In this document: positions 23,180 to 34,556 of the stretch, in pieces | Numbering within the stretch: position 1 is the stretch's first letter | Layout of the letters: the number at the start of each line of letters is the position of its first letter | NCBI RefSeq assembly: GCF_030272615.1 | Contig: NC_081415.1 | Location: forward strand, 106,281,796-106,345,795 | Direction: 5' to 3' | From: Cryptomeria japonica | Lineage: Eukaryota; Streptophyta; Pinopsida; Cupressales; Cupressaceae | Length of the DNA: 64,000 nucleotides | Notes under the pieces: generated by a model | Database searches by the model: none | Told to the model about the DNA's origin: nothing | Seen by the model: only the letters and a program-made list of their open reading frames with translations | Translations under genes and position numbers: made by a program

Positions 23180-24240
23180 CGCCTATATTTATTTTAATAT
23201 CTTTTTAATTTATTATATATATATTTAAAAGTTACAATTAGTAATATAATAAATTAATAGTTGATTATGTGTTTAGATTTTTTAATAATAAGTTATATGT
23301 TTTTTTTTTTGTTTTTTTTAATTTATTATAATAAAAATCATATTATAATATATAATATGTAATTGATGATTTTAAGATATATGTATTATATTATAGAAAT
23401 TTTAATAATATTATTTTTAAATTTTTTACATACATATAAATAGGTAAATAATAGTTTATTTTTAACTAAATTATACATTTTTAAGTTTAAAAATATTATC
23501 AAATTTATTAATACTAAAAATAAAAGTAATTAACTAAGTTTCTTAGTTAAAAATATTAGAGTAAAGTAATTAAGTGACACATATTTAAGTTAAAAAATAT
23601 AAATTTTTTTTACTAAAAGTAAAACTAAAAGTAACTAAATTACTTAGCTAAAAATATTTAAGATAAAAATATTAACTTACACAAATTTTTGATATTTTTC
23701 ATTTAAAAATAAAAGTAAAAATATGTGTAACTAATATACAAATTTAACATATATATTAAAAAAATATATTAATATAACTTAATGATTAGTTACACATATT
23801 TAAGTTTTAAAAAAATTAATGATTAGTTACACATATTTAAGTTTTAAAAAAATAAAATAAAAAATAACTAGAAGTAAAAATAAAAGTAACTAAGTTACTT
23901 AGTTAAAAATATTTAAGTAACTAAGTTTAAGTTAAAAAATATCAAAAAATTTACTAAAACTAAAAATAAAAAGAATTAAGTAACTAAGTTACATATATTT
24001 TTTAAAGCTTCTTTTTAACTAAATTTTACTTTTATTTTTAAGTTATATTAATAATTTTTTTAATATATGTATTAAATTTTTATATTAGTTACACATATTT
24101 TTACTTAATTACAACTTTTTCACTTTTATTTTTAAATACACATTTAACATTATATACACATTTAAAAATTCATATTAAAAAAATAAATAAAATAATAATA
24201 TAAACATATAAAAATGAACAAATAAAAAAAAACCCTCCTT
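23180..24240. repeat. AT-rich core of degenerate repeats between the inverted repeats
   Basis: The region is almost only A and T, with recurring AAAATAAAAGTAACTAAGTT and TTAGTTACACATATTTAAG words. A unit of about 37 bp ending in AAGTTTTAAAAAA is tandemly duplicated at 23778-23851. No coding frame is present. Confidence 0.65.
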
Positions 24241-24773
24241 CCTTTACAGGGCATGGAGTAGCCGGCACAACAATGGAAACAACAGGAGGCATCTCCGTTC
24301 CCGAGTAAAAAAAATTATAAACATTTTGATGGTACCGTTTGAGTGGACGGTGATGGCATGGGGGATGGGGATGGGAAGGCAAGGCATGGGCGGGCCGTTT
24401 TGTCCGCTGCGTAGCCATTGCCCATTCAATATGAGATGTTGTAGACACCAACGATGTGCCAATAAGAGATGGTGTGCCTTCAACTTGAGATGTAAGAGAT
24501 GGGGTGCCTTCAACTTGAATTGTTGTAGACATGCTCTCAACCTCGGGATTCAATTGTCTCATTGCACGAAGGTTTTGTATCCGTTGCCTTTGTGTGGCCA
24601 ATTTTGTCTCTCTTAGATTGGATGGATATTTCATGTTCCTCTTCAATGGACACCTCTTCTTCTATGGTATTCAATTTCCTTTGTTCACGAAGTTGCTTCA
24701 TTCCTTCTCTTTTTTTTGCATTCTTAGCTTCACGCTCTTCCGGTGTTACATTTTTTGGTCGTTTCCTCGGCAT
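24170..24773 (-). pseudogene. Unknown basic ORF, frameshifted (Helitron-like N-terminus?)
   Basis: The minus strand opens MPRKRPKNVTPEEREAKNA, a Lys/Arg/Glu-rich stretch followed by MKQLREQRKLN. After a frameshift near 24.64 kb, an adjacent frame continues with a similar NLRAMRQLNPE stretch, a tandem pair of QVEGTPSL (24-base repeat at about 24465-24515), and a His/Pro-rich segment beginning MATQRTKRPAHA. The basic start resembles N-termini of plant Helitron-type proteins, but no helicase or Rep domain is seen, so this is a guess. The His/Pro segment is the right copy of the 70-bp inverted repeat. Confidence 0.35.
24353..24422 (-). repeat. Right copy of the 70-bp inverted repeat
   Basis: Reverse complement of 23047-23116 with two adjacent mismatches. 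It lies inside the basic ORF and codes for MATQRTKRPAHA on the minus strand, as the left copy does on the plus strand. Confidence 0.85.
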
Positions 24774-24779
24774 GATGAT

Positions 24780-25280
24780 GATGATGCATATGTTAAAATG
24801 GATAATATGAAATTTAAATTATTTCATGTATTCCTTTTCTAAATTATTTCATAAGATCTTAAAAAGGATGTATGAAATTGCAAATTTTGTTTTAAACCAC
24901 TAAACAATTAATTTTCTTATGCAGCTTCCTTCAAATGCATTGTTAAATCTAATGTAAATCTAATAGGATTATAATCAATTTTGACTCACACTTTTATTCT
25001 ATCATTTAAACAAAATAACACTTAATAAGTATTTGAATTCTAAAAACAAGAAAATATTACCTCAATTATTCAAATTTGATAAAAAACCTATGTTCTTCCT
25101 CTTTGACATTGCCAAATGAAAAAAAAGGTGGTGGAGAGCTAATGGAATGTATAAAATAACCTTGCATAAAATGTCAACACCATGCAAAAAGCATTTTTTT
25201 GTTTGATCATGCACAGAAAGAAGACAAAAAGAGAGAATGTGGGCTTGGATCACAGGTCAAGGGTCCCATATAACCGTTTT
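24780..25280. other. Spacer, no gene seen
   Basis: AT-rich sequence. A 63-codon minus-strand frame at 25253-25062 has no recognisable features. Confidence 0.45.
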
Positions 25281-25284
25281 TTAG

Positions 25285-25555
25285 TGTAGCTCATTTGGCT
25301 AGCACCAAATATGGCGCTAGCCAAATGACTTCCATTGAAATTTTTTACCTTAAACTAAACACTAACTATATACCCTATAACCTTTTTTTTGTACAGCTCA
25401 TTTGGCTAGCGCTAGCCAAATGACTTCCATTGAAATTTTTTACCTTTGATAAATTTCTACTCTATACCCTATAACCTTTTTCTTGTAGCGCCAAATGACT
25501 TCCATTGAAATTTTTTAACCTTTGATAATTTTCTACTCTATACCTTATAGTTTGA
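25285..25555 (+). repeat. Three direct repeats with a 26-bp perfect palindrome
   Basis: A unit of about 100-115 bp containing GCCAAATGACTTCCATTGAA and then TTTTTTACC occurs three times (near 25318, 25416 and 25490), the last one shortened. The middle unit begins with a perfect palindrome at 25398-25423 whose half is TCATTTGGCTAGC. The first has an interrupted form of it. Confidence 0.82.
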
Positions 25556-25579
25556 TAGCCACAACCATAAAAATTAAAC

Positions 25580-28505
25580 CATATGACTCTTTAGGACATA
25601 ATATGGTGTCTTAGGACACCATATGACCCCTTAGGACATAATATGGTGTTGCTATGGGTCGTATGGACACCTAAGGGGTCATATGATGTCCTATGGGGCC
25701 ATAGGACACCATATGACCCCATAGGTGTCGTTATGGGTCATATGGTGTCGTAAGGGGTCATATGACCCCTTAGGACACCATATGACCCCCTAGGACACAA
25801 TAGGGTGTTGTTATGGGTCATATGGTGTCCTAAGGGGTCATATGGTGTCTTATGACCCCTTAGGACACCATATGACCCCTTAGGACACAATACGGTGACG
25901 TTATGGGTTGTATGGTGTCCTATGACCCCTTAGGACACAATATGGTGTCGTTATGGGTTGTATGGACACCTAAGGGGTAATATGGTGTCCTATGGGGCCA
26001 TATGACACCATATGACCCCTTAGGTGTAGTTATGGGTTGTATGATGTCATAAGGGGTCATATGGTGTCCTATGACCCCTTAAGACACCATATGACCCCCT
26101 AGGACACAATAGGGTGTCGTATGGTGTCCTATGACCCCTTAGGACACCATATGACCCCCTAGGACACAATAGGGTGTCGTTATGGGTCGTATGGTGTCCT
26201 AAGGGGTCATATGATGTCTTATGACCCCTTAGGACACAATACGGTGTCGTTATGGGTCGTATGGTGTCCTAAGGGGTCATATGGTGTCCTATGACCCCTT
26301 AGGACACCATATGACCCCTTAGGACACAATATGCTGTCGTTATGGGTCGTATGGACACCTAAGGGGTCATATGGTGTCTTATGGGGCCATAGGACACCAT
26401 ATGACCCCTTAGGTGTCGTAAGGGGTCATATGGTGTGCTATGACCCCTTAGGACACCATATGACCCCCTAGGACACAATAGTGTGTCGTTATGGGTCGTA
26501 TGGTGTCCTAAGGGGTCATATGGTGTCTTATGACCCCTTAAGACACCATATGACCCCTTAGGACACAATACAATGTCGTTATGGGTTGTATGGTGTCCTA
26601 AGGGGTCATATGGTGTCTTATGACCCCTTAGGACACCATATGACCCCTTAGGACATAATATGGTGTTGTTATGGGTCATATGGACACCTAAGGGGTCATA
26701 TGATGTCCTATGGGGCCATAAGACACCATATGACCCCTTAGGTGTCGTTATGGGTCATATGGTGTCGTAAGGGGTCATATGGTGTCCTATGATACCATAG
26801 GACACCATATGACCCCTTAGGTGTCGTTATGAGTCATATGGTGTCGTAAGGGGTCATATGGTATCCTATTATACCTTAGGACACCATATGACCCCCTAGG
26901 ACACAATAGGGTGTCGTTATGGGTTGTATGGTGTCCTAAGGGGTCATATGGTGTCTTATGACCCCTTACGACACCATATGACCCCTTAGGACACAATACG
27001 GTGTCGTTATGGGTCGTATGGTGTCCTATGACCCCTTAGGACACCATATGACCCATTAGGACACAATATGGTGTCGTTATGGGTCGTATGGTGTCCTAAG
27101 GGATCATATGGTGTCTCATGACCCCTTAGAACACCATATGACCCCTTAGGACACCATATGACCCCTTAGGACACAATATGGTGTCGTTATGGGTCGTATG
27201 GACACCTAAGGGGTCATATGGTGTCCTATGGAGCCATAGGGCACCATATGACCCCTTAGGTATCGTTATGGGTCGTATGGTGTTGTAAGGGGTCATATGG
27301 TGTCCTATGACCCCTTAGGACACCATATGACCCCCTAGGACACAATAGTGTGTCGTTATGGGTCATATGGTGTCCTAAGGGGTCATATGGTGTCTTATGA
27401 CCCCTTAGGACACCATATGACCCCTTAGGACACCATATGACCTTAGGACACCATATGACCCCTTAAGACACCATATGACCCCTTAGGACACAATATGGTG
27501 TCGTTATGGGTCATATGGTGTCCTAAGGGCTCATATGGTGTCCTATGACCCCTTACGACACCATATGACCCCTTAGGACACAATATGGTGTCGTTATGGG
27601 TCATATGGACACCTAAGGGGTCATATGGTGTCCTGTGGCCCCATAGGACACCATATGACCCCTTAGCTGTCGTTATGGGTCATATGGTGTCGTAAGGGGT
27701 CATATGGTGTCCTATGACCCCTTAGGACACCATATGACCCCCTAGGACACAATAGGGTGTCGTTATGGGTCGTATGGTGTCCTAAGGGGTCATATGGTGT
27801 CTTATGACCCCTTAGAACACCATATTACCCCCTAGGACACCATATGACCCCTTAGCTGTCATTATGGGTCATATGGTGTCGTAAGGGGTCATATGGTGTC
27901 CTATGACCCCTTAGGACACCATATGACCCCCTAGGACACAATATGGTGTCGTTATGGGTTGTATGGTGTCCTAAGGGGTCATATGGTATCTTATGACCCC
28001 TTAGAACACCATATTACCCCCTAGGACACCATATGACCCCTTAGCCGTCGTTATGGGTCGTATGGTGTCGTAAGGGGTCATATGGTGTCCTATGACCCCT
28101 TAGGACACCATATGACCCCTTAGGACATAATAGGGTGTCGTTATGGGTCGTATGATGTCCTAAGGGGTCATATGGTTTCCTATGACCCTTTAGGACACCA
28201 TATGACCCTTTAGGACACAATATGGTGTCGTTATGGGTCGTATGGTGTCCTAAAGGATCATATGGTGTCCTAAGGGGTCATAGGACACCATATAACACCT
28301 TAGGACACAATATGACCGCTAACGACACCTAAGGGGTCATATGGTGTCCTATGACCCATTAAGACAGCATATGGTGTTGTTATGTGTCCTATGGTGTCCT
28401 CAGGGGTCATATGGTGTCCTATGACCACTTAGGACAAAATATGGTGTCGTTATGGGTCCTATGGTAACATAAGAGGTCATATGGTGTCCTATGACCCCTT
28501 AGGAC
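25580..28505. repeat. 2.9-kb satellite of 20-bp modules in both orientations
   Basis: Nearly the whole stretch can be spelled with one 20-base word, GGTGTCCTAAGGGGTCATAT, its variant GGTGTCGTTATGGGTCGTAT, and their reverse complements. They are arranged as plus-plus, partial plus, minus-minus blocks of about 80-90 bases. The landmark CGTTATGGG recurs about 30 times. Inversions between modules make perfect or near-perfect hairpins of 20-40 bases throughout. Apparent reading frames in it, such as 26679-26359 minus, only translate the repeat. Confidence 0.93.
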
Positions 28506-28860
28506 CTAGAGAGAGGAGGGAGTGAGGAAAAAACTGAGGGAAAGAGGTGAGAGAGGCAATTAGATGGGTGTAAGGATGAAGAGGGAGATAGCTCTAGGGA
28601 TAGGAGAATACAGGAATTGTGAGAGCTAGAGAGGGGAGGGACAAAGAAGAGTTTGTATCTATTCCACATTTGGCGCGCGCCAAATAGGGAGAGTGCCAAA
28701 TGTGTACATAGAAACCCCCATCTCACCTCTCCCTTCTTTATCTCCCTTCCCTCGTAGTTCCATCTCTCTCTATGAAATAGATCTCATATTCTCTCTCTCC
28801 CCTTACCTCTTCTCGGGCTCTTCATTCTTATAGATACATTCTCTTCTTTGTCTCTCCCCT
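28506..28860. other. Purine/pyrimidine-rich border of the satellite
   Basis: It starts with GAGAGAGGAGGGAG-type purine sequence (28506-28640) and becomes CTCTCTCCCCTT-type pyrimidine sequence (28720-28860), a loose inverted relation around the palindrome at 28668-28685. No gene is seen. Confidence 0.5.
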
Positions 28861-29065
28861 TTCTAGCTCTCACAATTCCCTTATTATGCTATCCCTCAAG
28901 CTATCTCCCTCTTCATCCACATTTAGCGCGCACCAAATGACCACATTTGGTGCGCGCCAAATGGAATATCCATTCATCACATTTGGCGCACGCCAAATAG
29001 GGCGAGCGCCGTATTTGGCACACGCCAAATAGGGCACTCGCCATATTTGGCGAGTGCCAAATGTC
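28665..29065. repeat. Cluster of palindromic TTTGGCGC-type repeats
   Basis: A perfect 18-bp palindrome ATTTGGCGCGCGCCAAAT lies at 28668-28685. Between 28918 and 29062 the words TTTGGCGCACGCCAAA, TTTGGTGCGCGCCAAA, TTTGGCACACGCCAAA and TTTGGCGAGTGCCAAA follow one another. The spacing and halves resemble the ATTTGGCTAGC palindromes on the other side of the satellite. The apparent minus-strand frame at 29112-28870 translates these repeats and is not a gene. Confidence 0.82.
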
Positions 29066-29900
29066 CCACTTTGGGAAACACCAAACCTATGGTTTAGATT
29101 TGCCTTGGGCATCTAACCCAAAGGTTTGGACGACCATTTCAGGCTAGAGACGTGTTTTTGTTAGAACATTGAAAATTTTGACATATTTTTGGTCATCCTC
29201 TCCGTCAGGTTTGCATGTGTTTCAATGAAGTTAAAAAAAATACCATGGTAAACTTGAGCTCCCTCTTAGCTATCCAAAAATGTAATTTATTTCAAATTTT
29301 GATTTCGTTAAGTCTTTCATCTATAATTTCTTTTGTTAGTGTGTCTATTTTTTGTCAAAAACCAACATGCACTATTTTGGGTCTAGATTTTTACACGTTC
29401 ATCAGATTTTGAAAAAAATTACATTTTTAGAAACTAGATTCCCTTGTACACAATTTATAAAAAAAAGGTTTTGATTTTTTATTTGTTTTCAATGATTTTA
29501 GGGGGGAGTATGCTCAAATTTCTATTTTTCAGGATGTGTCCACTTCGAAAATTAGTAAAAAATCATATACTCATTAAAAAATTAGCTGAAAATTCTGGCA
29601 TAAACTTCAAGGTGTTAGCTAATTTCTCACTGAAGCGATTTTAAAAATTCAAAAAAAAAGTTAACATTTTAGGGGGGCCACAATAGACGCTATGTTATGT
29701 TTTTTGCATAAAAATAGGACCACTTTTTGTGGCCCCCCTTTTTGAAGCCCTTAATCTCCACCATTTTCAAAAAAAAATAGTAGTTTAGAAAGTAGACTCA
29801 AAGCACTCTAACTCTTGTTCTTGTTTCATCTTCAAATTTGGAATGTAACTATCTTCAATTTGTCGTTGAAGTTCAGACTTTGCTGATTTCAGAAAAAAAG
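29066..29900. other. Non-coding stretch with a 13-bp stem
   Basis: AGGGGGGCCACAA at 29671-29683 pairs with TTGTGGCCCCCCT at 29727-29739. Elsewhere the sequence is AT-rich with poly-A/poly-T runs. No gene is recognised; it may be part of the same repeat unit as the satellite. Confidence 0.5.
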
Positions 29901-32900
29901 TGACATCTTAAGACCCCCTTTTGGTACCACAACTTGGTGCACATACCCTTCTACAAAGGGATATTGAAATAGTAAATGATTAACTGACTCTTCATTCCTT
30001 TTGCACAATACACACCAACTTGGACTTGAGATCCCAATGTGCTTTAATCTATCATCAGTCAGAATTTTTCCATGCAGAGAAATCCACAAAAATGCTCCAG
30101 CTTTGGGGAGACCAATGTTATTCCAGCAAAGATAATAAGGTCATTTGCTTTCTCTCACTCTTATACATTGGATCTCATATCCCCATTTCACACTGTACTT
30201 ACCAGATTTGGAAGCACTCCAAAAAATGGTGTCCTCTTGTTTTGACTGCAAGACGCATCTATTTTTTAGAAGATCTGCCAACTTTAAGCACAGCCTGTTA
30301 TCCCCAATGTCAATAGATTTTCATCCCACCATCCCACCATTACTCGACCTACCGACAACATAATCTTTGACAAATAGGCCAACTTTTCTTTCAACTTCTT
30401 TGATCCATTCCTGTTCAACAAAACAATCACATAGCACCTGCTCACCTTCTCGTGAGTCTTGCCAAAACATGGTCGTCTGACCATTACCAATGCGCCAAGA
30501 TAAATGCTCTGCGATTATGCTCCTACTATCCCGCAATAAATTCCAAGTCGAGGAACCTCTTGCTGCATCTGCAATGGTTAGGATCCTGTTCGGGCTCTCC
30601 CTATCCAAATATTTCTTCATAAAGATTTTGCACCACAACTTGTTTGGTTGTTCATACATTTTCCAAGTTAATTTCACACCCAACTCGTGGTTCTGAAGAT
30701 CCATCTTTCTTAGCCCAACGCCACCTTCATCCTTTAGAAGGCACATGGTGTCCCAGTTGATTAGGGGAATCTTCCTATGGTCTTTGGCACCTTCCCACAC
30801 AAATCTCTTAAGCGACCCATCCAACTTCCTCCCAGCCACCTGCCATATCTTGAAACAGGACATACTGTAGACCGAAATGGCCAAGAGGACTGCTCTGATC
30901 ATAGTCAACCATCCCGCCTACGAGAGCCACTTTTTTTTCCACATTTTCAACATCCGTTGGCACGAGTGGATCACATCTTCCCAGATATGGCTCTGCCTAC
31001 TACTGGAACAGATTCTAACCCCTAAATATTAGATGGGGAGAACCCCAATCTTAAATTCCAAGAGGTTGGCAATCTTGGTTTGAAGGGGCTTGCTGGTATT
31101 GAAGAAGAAAACCTTCAATTTGTCCCTGTTCATCTCCTGTCCCAATGCTTGATTGTAGATATCCAGGACACTCTTAATTTCCCCTACTTCTTTCAAAGTG
31201 CTTCGCCAAATAGAATTGTGTCGTCCACAAATTGCGAGTGCGTGATGGTCTCAAAGTTTTCATGCACCCTGATGCCTTTCCACATGCCGTCACTATTTCT
31301 CCTTTTGATGAGGTTACCCAACACCTCTTCCATCAGGATGAATAGTGAAGGGGAAAGAGGATCCCCTTGGCGCAACCTGTTTGTGGCCTCGAAGAGTCCA
31401 CAGACCGCTCCATTTACAATCATAGAAAATCTCACCGAAGAGATACAGAATTTGATGCATTCAATCCAGTCTTTCAGGAACCCAAATTTGTTAAGAACAC
31501 AGACAAGAAAATCCCAAACCACCCTATCGTAAGCTTTTGCAACATCAAGTTTAATGGTCATACCTATTTGTTTGCCTTTCTGCATGGAGTGTAGTACCTC
31601 TGCTACCAGAATGATACTGTCCACTAATTCTCAGCCAGGAGTGAAGCCATTTTGGTTTTTGGAAATTAATTTGGGCATTACTATCTTGAGCTTATTAGCC
31701 AGAGATTTTGAGATAATTTTATATATTGTGTTGCATAACGAGATGAGCCGAAAATCTGCCATGGATACGTGGTCCTCTTTCTTTGGAATTAACACTATCA
31801 TGGTGTGATTTAGTTCTTTAACAAATTTATGCTTTTTCCTGAACTCATCTACAACTAGCCAAATGTCTTTCCCCATGAACTCCCAGCAGGTTTGAAACAA
31901 ATCTGTAGTCATCCCATTCGGACCGGGGGCTTTATTCGGGTGTAATCCAAACATCATAGCCTTGACTTCTTCCACTGCGAAGAGCGCTATTAGCAGATCA
32001 AAATTTGATTTGGAGAGAAGATTGTGTTTAATATTTGCATCAACAAGGTCTTGAAAATCAACACCCCCCACTTTAGCATTCCCTAGAAGTCTTTAAAAAT
32101 GATTAAGGGCTGATCGCTGAATTTCCTCGTCATCCATCTTCCAATTGTCATTTTCATCCTTGATGGCACTGATCTTGCTATGAATTCTTCTAGCTTTTGA
32201 GGAAGCATGAAAGAATTTTGTGTTACGGTCCCCTTTTGAAATCCATAGCTCTCTCGACTTACCCCTCCAAAAAATTTCTTCTCTTTTTAGAACTTCATTG
32301 TACTCCTTTTTCAAATTGTTTTCAAGTACAAAATCCTCTTTAGTCATCGCGACCATCATCACTTTCTAGTTTAATGCTTCGAGTTCTTCCTCTAGTCTCA
32401 ATTTTTCTGAGAAAATATTCTTGAAGGTCAATTTGTTCCAGACCTTGATCTAATGTTTTAAAAAATGAAGTCTTTTAACAAATCTGAAGCTAGGAGTGCC
32501 TACGCAGGTTTTTCCTTCCAACCACCATTCCCTAAGTTTGTCTTTGAAACCAGGGTCAATCCACCACATACTTAAGAATTTGAAATATCCTCTGTGTTTG
32601 TGAGTTTCCTCGCCGATTGATAGCGAAATTGGTAAATGATCCAAGCCACTTTGGGGGATGATGCATGTTACTAATAACATGTCCCCAGCCAACCACCATT
32701 CTCCAGTAAAAAACCTATCCAGTCTTTCGGATATTTTATAGAAATTTAGCCTTCTGTTCGTCCAAGTAAATTTATCATTTTTTGGGATGATGTCAATAAG
32801 CTTACTTTGTTCAATGAAATCTTTGAAATCCTCCATAACTTTTGAACATTTTCTGAGCCCACCTTCTTTTCCATCGACGTCTAGCAAAGCGTTGAAGTCA

Positions 32901-33316
32901 CTTGGTATGATAGCTCTATCCCGCTCAACAAGGTTTGCTTGTAATGTAATTTCTCTCCAAACTTTTAATTTGTCTTCAGTCTTCGTTGGTCCATAAATAT
33001 TAAAAATTGGGAACCACAGATTTGTGCCAATGCCTTTTATCTTGCATGCCATCCAATTCTCATGGGAGGCAATAGGAACCACCTCAACTGTAGCCGGATT
33101 CCACACCATCCCTAGTCCCTTTGTAGAGCCTGTTGCATCCTGAAAAAACCCATCCCATTTGAAACATGATTTAATAAACTGCCCAGATTTATCTCCACCA
33201 AGGTTGGTCTCTTGTAAAAGTAACACATTAGGATTATGAATAGACAAAAACCACTTGACCAAGCATTTCTTGTCAGGGGCTGTTAAGCCCCTGACATTCC
33301 AGGATGTGATTTTCAT
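29900..33316 (-). pseudogene. LINE-C ORF2 (endonuclease, reverse transcriptase, zf-RVT)
   Basis: It opens MKITSWNVRGL at 33316. Endonuclease motifs are LLLQET, NIYGPT, SDFNALL (normally GDFN) and LDHLPIS, to about 32.5 kb. Reverse transcriptase follows in the same frame: NKAPGPNG, DFRLISLCNTIYKIISK, KLDVAKAYDRVVWDFL, RQGDPLSPSLF and FVDDTILFG. Stops are at 32450-32452, 32093-32095 and 31631-31633; the last falls in GFTPG*ELVDSI, where CGA to TGA fits. A frameshift lies between 31.2 and 30.9 kb. The C-terminal part (30908-30321) and zf-RVT (CVLCKRNEESVNHLLF at about 30.0 kb) follow. The RT palm keeps its aspartates. Confidence 0.92.
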
Positions 33317-34556
33317 CTCTTGCCAAGGGAGAACCCTTCTCCCTTGGCTTTCTTCATAAATTCCTGTACGCTGATGATCCCTTTTCCCCCTTCTCTCGCC
33401 TCTCTTTTCTGCCGATTGCTCCTTCTACCTCTAAAATCTTTGGCCTTCCCCAAAAGAGCATTAGCTGACTGACTGATGCACCTTGGATCAATATTTTCCA
33501 ATTCATCATCTTGTAGAAAACCATCATCCATGCCCTTCTCGAATTCAAACTCAGTATCAGATAGTCCTCTACACGAAGGGTTAAATATCGGGGAGATTGG
33601 AGCATCAATTTCCCCATCTACTTTAACATTAAAATTCAAACCATCGTCACAGTCACCTAGGACCAAGACCTTTTCTTCCTCACTAGTGGCCTTCAACAAG
33701 AAGGGTGCTGATACCAAGGAAGTCGAAGGGTTCTGCACGTGGTTACGAGTCTAACCATCCTCTCCAGGTTTCTTTCCTTCTTGATTCGTAACTGTTTTTA
33801 TTCCTGATTTTCGCCTCCAAACCTTGGATGGTTTTCTGACAACATTCCTGGCCTTCCTCACAAACATCTTGCAAGCCTCCAATCCATGAAATTTGCTCCC
33901 GCATCTAGGACGTTGCTTAATTTCTTTTTCAATTTCCACTTGTTGTCGCCACTCTTTGCTTGCGGTTAAAAGAGTCAAGGATAAAGGAATCCTTTTAACT
34001 GCGACAATCCTTAGACGAGCAAATTTGCAGAGGTCTTCCTCGTCATCAAAGTCTACTTCCAAGAGGGTCCCCAGGGTTCTACCGATCTTGTCCAGAACAT
34101 TCTCGCTCCAATCTTCAATGGGTAGATTGTATAAACGAATCCAAACCAGCGCAGAGTAAACAACCAACGGAAAGGATCGAAGTTCGGGGACCACGGTTAT
34201 AGGTATATTGCATGATCATATGCAAACCAATTCTCCTGGTTGAGGATACGATCTCTATTACTGCCATCTTCGAACAATACCACAAAAAAACCCTTTGAAA
34301 TGAATTTGGTGACTGTCCACATCCCCCAATTGCCTTCCACCCATTTTTTGATTTCTTTTCTTGGCCAGTTCAACCCAATAATCCTTGCAATGATTGTGTG
34401 CTTTTCCCAAAAGACTACATCCTCCTCCAGTTCCTTTGTGAAGTCTATGGATATCTCCTCCAGGTTTTGTCTTTTCCCTCCAAGTCTGCCATTGTTGGTT
34501 AATGGCATTTGCAGAGTGTTTTTTCTATGATGTTTAGCTATTTTTACATTTTTCAT
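33313..34556 (-). pseudogene. LINE-C ORF1 (DUF4283-type nucleic-acid-binding protein)
   Basis: From the ATG at 34556 the product has a DUF4283-like domain: ELEEDVVFWEKHTIIARIIG, then KFISKGFFVVLFEDG and NQENWF. A frame change near 34195 leads into VWIRLYNLPIEDWSENVL and IGRTLGTLLEVDF. A degenerate knuckle CGSKFHGLEAC follows, then an acidic and then a Lys/Arg-rich tail (RGRRSNRQKREAREGGKG). One stop interrupts at about 33751. Family role: binds the LINE RNA to form a ribonucleoprotein. ORF1 ends at the TGA 33315-33313, which overlaps the ORF2 start. Confidence 0.82.

Noticed and set aside
26359-26679. 106-codon minus-strand frame in the satellite
   Set aside because: It translates the 20-base module repeatedly; there is no start context, homology or codon bias.
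25580-28505. CRISPR-like array
   Set aside because: Repeats are contiguous and in both orientations, without unique spacers, in a plant nuclear context.
28870-29112. 80-codon minus-strand frame with repeated WRAPN
   Set aside because: It is a translation of the TTTGGCGC palindromic repeats.
31080-31532. 150-codon plus-strand frame
   Set aside because: It lies antisense to the conserved reverse-transcriptase palm of LINE-C, so it is a shadow.
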